Shown here: piece by piece, positions 58,094 to 64,000 of the stretch
Layout of the letters: each line of letters opens with the position of its first letter
Position numbering within the stretch: the stretch's first letter is position 1
From: CAVVAL01 sp963740215
Lineage (GTDB): Bacteria > Actinomycetota > Actinomycetes > Mycobacteriales > Cryptosporangiaceae
Direction of reading: 5' to 3'
DNA length: 64,000 nucleotides
Assembly (NCBI GenBank): GCA_963740215.1
Contig: CAVUDJ010000008.1
Span: 744,001-808,000, forward strand
Notes under the pieces: generated by a model
The model's input: the letters and a program-made list of their open reading frames with translations, nothing else
Databases searched by the model: none
What the model was told of the DNA's origin: nothing
Translations under genes and position numbers: made by a program

Positions 58094-58174
58094 CTAGATG
58101 CCGCGGCGCAGCTTGCAAGTTTCGGCAAGGCGGCTGGTGATGCCGTGCTCGCCGACGACGACCAGCTCAGGCAT
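58094..58174 (-). pseudogene. 26-codon reading frame, possible remnant of a second dehydrogenase gene
   Basis: ATG 58174 overlaps the saccharopine dehydrogenase stop, with AAGGAGAACGCCG just before it, which is a very good ribosome site. The product MPELVVVGEHGITSRLAE... stops after 26 residues. Its start resembles the nucleotide-binding N-terminus (MPELVVxGATGFTGR) of saccharopine-reductase/enoyl-reductase proteins that often follow such genes. The rest appears lost upstream of the RHS gene. It could also be a chance overlap. Confidence 0.4.
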
Positions 58175-59207
58175 CGGCGTTCTCCTTCGCAACCGCGGCA
58201 CGGAAGTCGGCGAGGCAGCGCCGCCACGGCGCGGCGTCGGTGCCGAGCAGGGCGAGTTGCGGCGTCAGCTCGGCGGAGAACGCCACGCTGGCCTCCTCCG
58301 GCAGCAGCGACGGCAGGTTGTCGATCGCGATGATGTCGACAGGCGTCGCGCCGTCGCGCAGCCGCCGTGCCGGCTCCTGCCAGCTCGTGTGGGCGTCGTA
58401 GATCGGCAGGACGTTGAAGTCGGACGTCACGTCGCAGGTGACGTCGGAGACGACGGACAGCCGGCGGCCCGGTCCGTCCAGGTCGGCCGGCGTGACGAAC
58501 GGCGGCACCGGCGTGTTCGTGAGCACCGCGTTGACCAGCAGGTCGTGGTCGAGCAGGGCGGGCTTGTCGAGTTCGCGGGTCTCCTCGACGTCCCACGCCG
58601 TGGTCGCGACGCCGGCCACGGCGAGAGCGTCGGTGGCGCCCCGCCCGGAGCGCCCTAGCGCGCCGATGACCAGTGCCTTCACCGGCTCGTCGGCAGCGGT
58701 GGGGCGCAGCGCGGCGTCCAGCGCGTCCTTCGACAGCGGCTCCAGCGGCCCGAGCCGGCCACGCAGCCGCAGCACCGCGAGCGCCGCGCCGACGTACCCG
58801 GCCCAGTAGCCGAACGCGGCTAGCCGGCGGCCGGCGTCGTCCATCAGGTACTCGATGTCGAGCAGCGCACCGCCGCCGGAGGTGAACCGCCGCAACAGCT
58901 CGGCGGCGCCGTCCTGCCCCTTGTACGCGTGCCCGAAGTAGACGTGCCGGTGCACCAGCGCCGCCGGCTCGTCCGGCAGCTCCTTGAGACCGACGACGAA
59001 TGTGTCGGCCGGTGCGTCCACCCAGCTGCCTGGCGCGGCGATGTCGCAACCCGCGTCGACGTAGCCGTCGATCGGGAAGGCGCGCTGCGGCGAGTCCTCC
59101 ACGGTCAGCTCGATGCCGGCCGCGACCAGCCGGCTTGCGTCGGCCGGCACGATCGGTGCGCGGCGCTCGGTCTCGCGGACCTCGTGCCTCATCCACAGCC
59201 GCGTCAT
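58167..59207 (-). CDS. Saccharopine dehydrogenase (NAD, lysine-forming type)
   Basis: A 346-residue enzyme of the AlaDH/PNT-like saccharopine dehydrogenase family (fungal Lys1 type), which interconverts saccharopine with lysine and 2-oxoglutarate. The N-terminal half has VVGLKELPDEPAALVHRHVY with the expected catalytic Lys, and FGHAYKGQ with His; the second half has a nucleotide-binding region around ALVIGALGRSGRGATDALA. The start ATG 59207 is preceded by AGGAGGAA at ideal spacing. In actinomycetes this points to lysine catabolism or to secondary use of lysine; no partner gene is intact here. The frame is clean. Confidence 0.88.
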   Translation of the reverse strand: MTRLWMRHEVRETERRAPIVPADASRLVAAGIELTVEDSPQRAFPIDGYVDAGCDIAAPGSWVDAPADTFVVGLKELPDEPAALVHRHVYFGHAYKGQDGAAELLRRFTSGGGALLDIEYLMDDAGRRLAAFGYWAGYVGAALAVLRLRGRLGPLEPLSKDALDAALRPTAADEPVKALVIGALGRSGRGATDALAVAGVATTAWDVEETRELDKPALLDHDLLVNAVLTNTPVPPFVTPADLDGPGRRLSVVSDVTCDVTSDFNVLPIYDAHTSWQEPARRLRDGATPVDIIAIDNLPSLLPEEASVAFSAELTPQLALLGTDAAPWRRCLADFRAAVAKENADA

Positions 59208-59415
59208 CGCGGTTCCTCCTGCTGAGAGTCGTCCGGGCAGCGACACCGCCGGTGCCTACGGATCGTAATCGAAAGCGCCGCCCCAGCTACCTCACCGACC
59301 GCGTCGCCTGGGAGCGTACGTAGAACTGCGTAGGCGGAGATACGCGCCGCAGCGGACGCGGCTCGTACCCCGGCTCCGACACGATCCACTCGTCGTCGGA
59401 GAAGGGGAAGACATC

Positions 59416-59946
59416 ATGCAGAAGCTCGGGGGTCGCACGAGGAAGGCGGTGCTCCTCGTCCACATCGGATCCGCCGGCACCTGGCTCGGGATGGACCTGA
59501 CGTTCGCCGTACTGCTCTGCACTGCGATGCTCACCGACAATCCCACCACGGCCGCTACCGCGTACCAGGCGCTGGAGATGGTCGCGGTCTACCCGATGCT
59601 GACCGCGGGTCTCCTCACGCTCGCCACCGGCGTGATCCTCGGCCTCGGCAGCAAGTACGGGCTGCTCCGCTACTGGTGGGTGGCGGTGAAGCTGGCCATC
59701 AACGTGCTGTTCGTATGCCTGATCGTGTTCGCGCTGCGGCCGTCGGTGCGCGGCGTGTCCGAGTCGGGTCGGCTGCTCTCGGACGATCCCACGACGGTGG
59801 TGCCCTACCAGGACCTGCTCGGCCCGCTGATCGTCGGGCCGACGCTCCTCGTCGTCGCGATGGTCCTGTCTGTGTTCAAGCCGTGGGGGCGGATCCGCCG
59901 GGCAGTCCCGAACACCGCCGAGGTGCGGGAACCGGCGCGGCGCTGA
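59416..59946 (+). CDS. DUF2269-like integral membrane protein
   Basis: A 176-residue protein with four hydrophobic helices. The N-terminal KAVLLVHIGSAGTWLGMDLT and GLLTLATGVILGLGSKYGLL are typical of this family of unknown function. The start ATG 59416 has a good ribosome site (GAGAAGGGGAAG). Its last 71 bases overlap the end of the diguanylate cyclase gene on the other strand. It is divergent from the saccharopine dehydrogenase across 208 bp that should hold promoters; no clear site is visible there. Confidence 0.85.
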   Translation: MQKLGGRTRKAVLLVHIGSAGTWLGMDLTFAVLLCTAMLTDNPTTAATAYQALEMVAVYPMLTAGLLTLATGVILGLGSKYGLLRYWWVAVKLAINVLFVCLIVFALRPSVRGVSESGRLLSDDPTTVVPYQDLLGPLIVGPTLLVVAMVLSVFKPWGRIRRAVPNTAEVREPARR

Positions 59947-60952
59947 CCCGCACCGCGTTCCGCCCGGACCGCTTGGCCTCGTACAGCGCGGCGTCGGCGG
60001 CCGCCATCAGCTCGGAGCGCGTGGTCGCGTTCGCCGGGAGGCCGGCGACGCCGATGCTGGCGGTCAGCGGGCGTCCGTGCGAGGCGGAGGTCTCCGCGAT
60101 GGCCACCCTGATCTGCTCGGCCCGCTGCGCTCCGTCGTCGGGAACGCAGTCGGGGAGGGCAAGGGCGAACTCCTCGCCGCCGATGCGGGCGAGCAGGTCG
60201 GTCTGGCGGGCCTGGGCGCGCAGCACCCGGGCGGCGAGCACGAGCGCCGCGTCGCCGGCCGCGTGCCCGTGCGCGTCGTTGAGCTGCTTGAACCGGTCGA
60301 GGTCGATCATCAGCACGCACAGCGGGGAGGAGCGGCGCTCGCGGAGCGCGACCTCCCGTGTGAGGCCGTCGTCCCACGACCGCCGGTTGGGCAGCTGGGT
60401 GAGGGTGTCGGTGCGCGCCTCCAGCGCCGCCGCGGTGACCACACGCGTGATCTGGCGGCGCAGGCTCATGGTGACCGCGAGCGTGACGATAGACGTGCCC
60501 ACCATGTATACCGACGGTGTGATGCCCGCGGCGCCGATGATCGAGATCGCGACCGGCGGGTAGACGACGGCAAGCAGGCACACGTTGAACAGCGCGGCGC
60601 GCCACGACAGGAAGTAGGCGCTGAAAAGCACCGGCCACAGGTAGAGGAGTTCGCTGCCGTCGGTGGTGGTGCGGGTGAGGATCGAGGACGTCGCGATCAG
60701 GATGATGCCCAGCGGCCCGATCACCGGCAGGAACCACACCGGTACCCGCCGTGCGTTGGCTATGCAGAACGCGCCGACGAGGACTGCCGTGCCTGCGGTG
60801 ACGAACGTCGGTGTCGAGTGCCCGTGGACGAACCCCGGCACCGTCGCGAGCAGGGTGAGCGCGAGGCTGCCGCCGATGACGAGCAGCAGTCCGCCCACCC
60901 GTGCCGCAGTGGTACGGGAGTGCGGATAACCGAGGTCAGCCGGCGAGATCAT
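59876..60952 (-). CDS. Membrane-bound diguanylate cyclase (GGDEF domain)
   Basis: A 358-residue protein. Residues about 20-160 contain six or so membrane helices, probably a sensor, and the C-terminal part is a GGDEF domain with the active-site motif GGEEF preceded by DLDRFKQLNDAHGHAAGD for metal and substrate binding. An inhibitory I-site is present as RQTD, five residues before GGEEF. It should therefore make cyclic di-GMP and be feedback inhibited. There is no EAL domain. The start ATG 60952 has a weak ribosome site. The C-terminal tail overlaps the convergent DUF2269 gene. Confidence 0.93.
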   Translation of the reverse strand: MISPADLGYPHSRTTAARVGGLLLVIGGSLALTLLATVPGFVHGHSTPTFVTAGTAVLVGAFCIANARRVPVWFLPVIGPLGIILIATSSILTRTTTDGSELLYLWPVLFSAYFLSWRAALFNVCLLAVVYPPVAISIIGAAGITPSVYMVGTSIVTLAVTMSLRRQITRVVTAAALEARTDTLTQLPNRRSWDDGLTREVALRERRSSPLCVLMIDLDRFKQLNDAHGHAAGDAALVLAARVLRAQARQTDLLARIGGEEFALALPDCVPDDGAQRAEQIRVAIAETSASHGRPLTASIGVAGLPANATTRSELMAAADAALYEAKRSGRNAVRVSAAPVPAPRRCSGLPGGSAPTA

Positions 60953-61034
60953 GCAGCCGGGGCGAGCTCACTGCCGAGCGGTGGGGACATAGCGCAAGAG
61001 CCTAACGGCATCCAGCACGGAACACCGCGTTACC

Positions 61035-62055
61035 CTAGGTGATCCGTCGCCGCACCTGGTGGATCGCGAGCGCGAGCAACACGGCGGCAAGCGCGACGAA
61101 CATGCCGGTCTCGATGGCCTGGAACTCCCAGAACCGCCCGGAAGGCTGGTAAGCCATCAGGTTGTAGGCGCCGGCGCCGTACGTGTCCACGCACCGGTCA
61201 GGCTCAGGCGATGCGGTCGGCGTAGGCACCGCCGACGCCGTCGGCCTCGGGATCGAGCCCCGCAGATCACCTCGCGTTGGCGGAGATCCGCCGACCGTCA
61301 GCGCTGTGGACGCTCTGGCTGTAGATCCAGTCGCCGCGCAGCCGGTTCCGCCCTGTTTCGCCCGTTAGCAGGTACTTGTACTCCTCAGCCCGCTCGTAGC
61401 GGACCCGCGCGTAGAGCGTGACGGCTGCCCGTACGCCGATGAAGCCGACCAGCGTGACCGCCATGGCGGGCAGTACCTTGCGCCACACCGTGCCGGCGAA
61501 GATGCCCAGCGCGAGGGCGAACAGCGTGTATCCCACGGGTACGGCGGCCTGGAGGTCGAACAGCGGTGGCGTGACGCGGCCGTTGGCGCGGCTCAGCGGC
61601 TCTGTCCACCAGGTGAGCATCGCCGAGTAACCGATGGCGAAGACGAGCACGGCAGCCCCGACCAGCCCAAACTTGGTCAGAGCCCAGCGAAGCCGGGTGA
61701 CGCCCTGGGTCCACACCAGCCGGTGCGTGCCGTGCTCGACCTCGCGGGCCACGAGCGGCGCGCCGAAGAACAGGCCGACGAACAGCGGCAGGAGGGCGAA
61801 CAGGACCGCCAGGAAGATCAGGCCTGAGTACTTTCCGGTGAACTGTTCGACCACGAGCCGGCAGGCCTGGTGCGCCTCGTTGTCGTGCCGCACGAACTCG
61901 GTGTGTCCCTCGGCGGCGAGGCAGCTGGCCAGGTCGCGGTCGAAGACCCGGTGCATCTCGCGGCCGGTCGGGAACATCAGGCCGGCAAGCACGATCAGCC
62001 CGACGACAGCGAAGAGCGCCTGCTTGCGGTGCTGGCGCCAGGTCAGCCAGATCAT
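61035..62055 (-). CDS. ABC transporter permease, one frameshift near the C-terminus
   Basis: An ABC-2-like permease of about 339 residues with six membrane segments: MIWLTWRQHRKQALFAVVG at the start, then LIFLAVLFALLPLFVGLFFG, EHGTHRLVWTQGVTRLRW and helices near LVFAIGYSAMLTWW and AMAVTLVGFIGVRAAV. The frame stops at 61267 after RRISANAR, but the next frame continues to 61035 with a typical last helix (RFWEFQAIETGMFVALAAVL). Total length is 3n+1, so one base error joins them. The start ATG 62055 overlaps the ATPase stop in ATGA. It forms an exporter with the ATPase; the substrate is unknown. Confidence 0.87.
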
Positions 62056-62942
62056 GGCCCCGTCACCTCCAACCGGGCCGGGCCGGGCAGCGAGCCGGCC
62101 GAGGTGTCGGCGAGGTAGGCGAGCACGAGGTCTTCCAGCGCGACGTCGCTCACCGACCAGGCCGGGTCGTGGATGGGCCCGTCGGTGCGCACCAGCAATG
62201 TCGACTGACGATCGGTATGGCTGGCACGAATGACGGCCGCGACGCCCCCGATGCTGTGGGCCTCGCGATGCGGCCCGACAAGCAGCTTGTGGCTGCCGAG
62301 CAGGTCCTCCACGGCGCCGAGCACCTGGACCCGCGCGGACTGCAGCACGATCAGGTAGTCGCAGACCCGTTCGAGGTCGGCGAGCAGGTGCGACGACAGC
62401 AGAACCGTTGTGCCGTCGTCGGCGACGCTGCCCATCAGCGCCTGCAGGAACTCGCGGCGAGCGAGCGGGTCGAGGCTCGCGACCGGTTCGTCGAGGAGCA
62501 GCAGGTCAGGACGCTTGGCCAAGGCGAGCGCCAGCGCCACCTGGGCACGCTGCCCGCCGGAGAGCTTCTCGACGCGGCGGTCGAGCGGGACGCCGACCTG
62601 CCGCAGCCGCCCGAGGGCCAGCTCGGAGTCCCAGCGGCTGTTCAGCTTGCTGCCCATCTTGACCAGCTCGGCCGCGGTGAAGTCGCCGTACAGCGGTGTG
62701 TCCTGCGCGACGAAGCCGACCCGCGTGGGGGTCGCGCCCGGCGGCCGCCCGAGCACGCTGATCTCGCCCTCGTCCGGACGGAGAAGGCCGACGGCGAGGT
62801 GCAGCAGCGTGGTCTTTCCGGCGCCGTTCGGGCCGACGAGCGCGGCCACCCGGCCGGCGGGCAACGTCAGCGTGCAGTCCCGCAGGCCCCAGGTGCGGCC
62901 GTACCGTTTGCCCAGGTTGTGGGTCTCCAGCGCGGTGCTCAC
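62052..62942 (-). CDS. ABC transporter ATP-binding protein
   Basis: A 296-residue ATPase subunit. Walker A is LVGPNGAGKTT, the Q-loop VGFVAQDTPLYG, the signature LSGGQRAQVALALALA, Walker B LLLLDEPVASLDP, and the switch His in LLSSHLLADLE. I chose GTG 62942 as start because AGGAGGG lies six bases before it and the GTGA overlaps a stop of the GntR gene in the adjacent frame. As sequenced, however, the frame is open back to 63350, which would fuse it to the GntR protein. It is coupled to the permease gene. Confidence 0.92.
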   Translation of the reverse strand: MSTALETHNLGKRYGRTWGLRDCTLTLPAGRVAALVGPNGAGKTTLLHLAVGLLRPDEGEISVLGRPPGATPTRVGFVAQDTPLYGDFTAAELVKMGSKLNSRWDSELALGRLRQVGVPLDRRVEKLSGGQRAQVALALALAKRPDLLLLDEPVASLDPLARREFLQALMGSVADDGTTVLLSSHLLADLERVCDYLIVLQSARVQVLGAVEDLLGSHKLLVGPHREAHSIGGVAAVIRASHTDRQSTLLVRTDGPIHDPAWSVSDVALEDLVLAYLADTSAGSLPGPARLEVTGP

Positions 62943-63350
62943 GCTATTCCCTCCTGAGATCCGCGTCTCCTGAAACGTGGCACGCAGGGTGGTCTCCACC
63001 AGCGCGATGACGTCCTCCTGGTCCAGGCCGGCAACCCGAGCCCTCCGCAGCCAGCCGACCAGCTCGCCGCGCAGCGCCCCCTGGTTGGCCAGCGACGGGC
63101 CGGCGAGCGAGCGCAGCACGAACGTGCCGACGCCCGGCCGCCCCTCCACCAGGCCCTCGGCCTCCAGTTGCCGGTACGCCTTGAGCACCGTGTTCGGGTT
63201 GATGGCGAGGGACTGCGCGACCTCGCGGACCTTCGGCAGCTGATCCCCCGGGTCGAGCAGGCCCAGCCGCAGCGACTGCTTCACCTGCTGCACCAGCTGC
63301 AGATAGGGCACGACCTTCGAGTGGCCTTCCAGGTGGAACTCGATCGCCAT
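62939..63350 (-). CDS. GntR-family (YtrA-like) transcription regulator, apparent frameshift at the end
   Basis: About 136 residues with a GntR winged helix: YLQLVQQVKQSLRLGLLDPG, LPKVREVAQSLAINPNTVLK and EAEGLVEGRPGVGTFVLRS, followed by a short C-terminal helix region as in the YtrA subgroup. These repress their own ABC transporter operon. In the sequenced frame there is no stop before the ATPase, but the next frame ends with SQEGIA and a TGA that overlaps the ATPase start, the normal arrangement. Length to that stop is 3n+1, so I suspect one extra base. The start ATG 63350 has AGAGG upstream. Confidence 0.83.
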
Positions 63351-63366
63351 GGCCGACCTCTCTATA

Positions 63367-63384
63367 GTCCTATGACACTAGGAC
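63367..63384. promoter_or_regulatory. Probable GntR/YtrA operator
   Basis: GTCCTA (63367-63372) and TAGGAC (63379-63384) form an inverted repeat around TGACAC, 17 bp upstream of the GntR start. Such sites are usual targets of the autoregulating YtrA-type repressor. Confidence 0.7.
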
Positions 63385-63413
63385 AACAGAGCAATGCAAC
63401 GGTGTCAACGGCT

Positions 63414-63463
63414 GATGTGTGCAGGATTTCGCGGGCTATGCCCGACGAAATCCTGCACACATC
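63414..63463. terminator. Long hairpin upstream of GntR operon, downstream of GH95-like gene
   Basis: GATGTGTGCAGGATTTCG pairs with its complement, followed by a GGGC/GCCC inner stem and a TAT apex; one short mismatch (C against A) lies inside. It is five bases beyond the stop of the minus-strand glycosidase gene, which it should terminate. Confidence 0.8.
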
Positions 63464-63468
63464 GCTGG

Positions 63469-64000
63469 CTAGGGCAGGCCCCAGGGCGGCGCCGGCTTGC
63501 TGATCGGCACGGGCCCCACCGACAGGTCCGGCTTCGCGCCCCGCGCGTGCACCAGCACCTCCGCGCCCCTGCGCAGCTGGATGTCGAGGTCGCCGTTCGG
63601 CAGCACCCGGTGCCGCACTCCCCTACCGCGCACCTCGACCGGCCCGGCGATGCCCGTGCGCAGCCGCAGCGGCGCCCCGGCCTCGCTGTACACGCGGACG
63701 AAGTCGGTGACCCCGCGCCGCCGCGCCGCCGTGACCAGGAACGCGCCCTGCGTGCGGAAGTTCTGCACGACGGCGTCCGGCCAGGCTGCTCGGCACGGCG
63801 GGGAACATCCGGATCACGCCGCCCCAGCTCTGGCACAGCATGTCGTGGATGCTCTGCGCGCCCGAGAGCGGCGTCTCGATGACCGGTCCGGACTCCCGGT
63901 ACATCGTGTTCGGCTGGACGAACCGGCGCAGCAGCTCGCCGAGGTAGTGGTCGGCCTGGTCGCCGCGGAGCATCTGCGCCGACATCGACGCGGCGCCGGT
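63469..64000 (-). CDS. GH95-like glycoside hydrolase, C-terminal part only, frameshifted
   Basis: The end of a large glycosidase whose start lies beyond the right edge. The part in the window has LLRRFVQPNTMYRESGPVIE, the stretch SIHDMLCQSWGGVIRMFPAV and, in another frame, VVQNFRTQGAFLVTAARRRG followed by a beta-sandwich C-terminal domain ending KPAPPWGLP. This resembles the end of GH95 (alpha-fucosidase or related) proteins, though GH65-type relatives cannot be excluded. The frame changes near 63785. The stop is at 63469. Confidence 0.6.

Noticed and set aside
59876..60737. Second minus-strand frame of 310 codons overlapping the diguanylate cyclase
   Set aside because: Out-of-frame shadow; GGEEF, the I-site and the membrane helices all lie in the 59876-60952 frame.
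1..64000. tRNA genes, rRNA genes, insertion sequences or phage attachment sites
   Set aside because: Looked for in the intergenic stretches by eye; no cloverleaf-like sequence, transposase motif or terminal repeats with target duplication were seen.

Overview
The window is very GC-rich DNA from an actinomycete, on the evidence of dense genes with GTG starts, GGAGG-type ribosome binding sites, an IdeR/DmdR1-type iron box, an actinobacterial SOS box and families common in that phylum (LAL regulators, MbtH, TIGR03086, PF04672 methyltransferases, DUF6186, DUF6328). The genus cannot be fixed from this sequence. No rRNA, tRNA, CRISPR array, insertion sequence or phage gene was found.

Region 1 (1-19827, all minus strand) is part of a non-ribosomal peptide cluster, read from right to left. 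It starts with a tightly coupled block: glutamate mutase S and E subunits, a class II asparaginyl-tRNA-synthetase-like protein without an anticodon domain, an FMN-domain glutamate-synthase-like oxidoreductase, an MFS exporter and an amidase. MbtH and a giant NRPS gene follow. The NRPS begins with an A-PCP loading module, continues with three C-A-PCP modules and runs off the left edge inside a fifth module. The likely logic is that the mutase makes 3-methylaspartate, the synthetase-like protein may amidate it to a methylasparagine, and the NRPS uses the product.

Region 2 (19959-30224) is mixed: an LtrA membrane protein, an SOS-boxed DNA polymerase IV, a damaged LysE exporter gene, two small enzymes or unknowns, an iron-box-controlled DUF2470/heme oxygenase operon, a PF04672 methyltransferase, a single-ORF kinase/degenerate kinase/response regulator protein and a CPBP protease.

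Region 3 (30289-46797) holds a secreted GH92 mannosidase with two CBM32 domains, facing a secreted subtilase across a region with two LacI-type operators. Next come a second LtrA, a 42-residue secreted peptide beside a LAL regulator, an ArsR/small membrane protein/MMPL operon behind a 30-bp perfect palindrome, a DUF6328 protein and a multicopper oxidase.

Region 4 (46906-64000) has a secreted CBM/sorbosone-dehydrogenase-like/LamG protein, two small membrane proteins, a flavin monooxygenase-like enzyme, a large RHS/YD-repeat protein, a saccharopine dehydrogenase, a DUF2269 protein, a diguanylate cyclase, a GntR/ABC export operon and the 3' end of a GH95-like gene.

Two general features matter to a reader. 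First, many genes carry single-base frameshifts. They are extreme between about 3300 and 8600 in the NRPS and also occur in the amidase, GH92, subtilase, LtrA-2, MMPL, RHS, ABC permease and GntR genes. The protein signal continues in another frame each time, so most look like sequence or assembly errors rather than decay. Second, most gene ends carry long, nearly perfect hairpins, several sharing a CTATG/CTATA apex, and a related hairpin lies inside the NRPS coding sequence.
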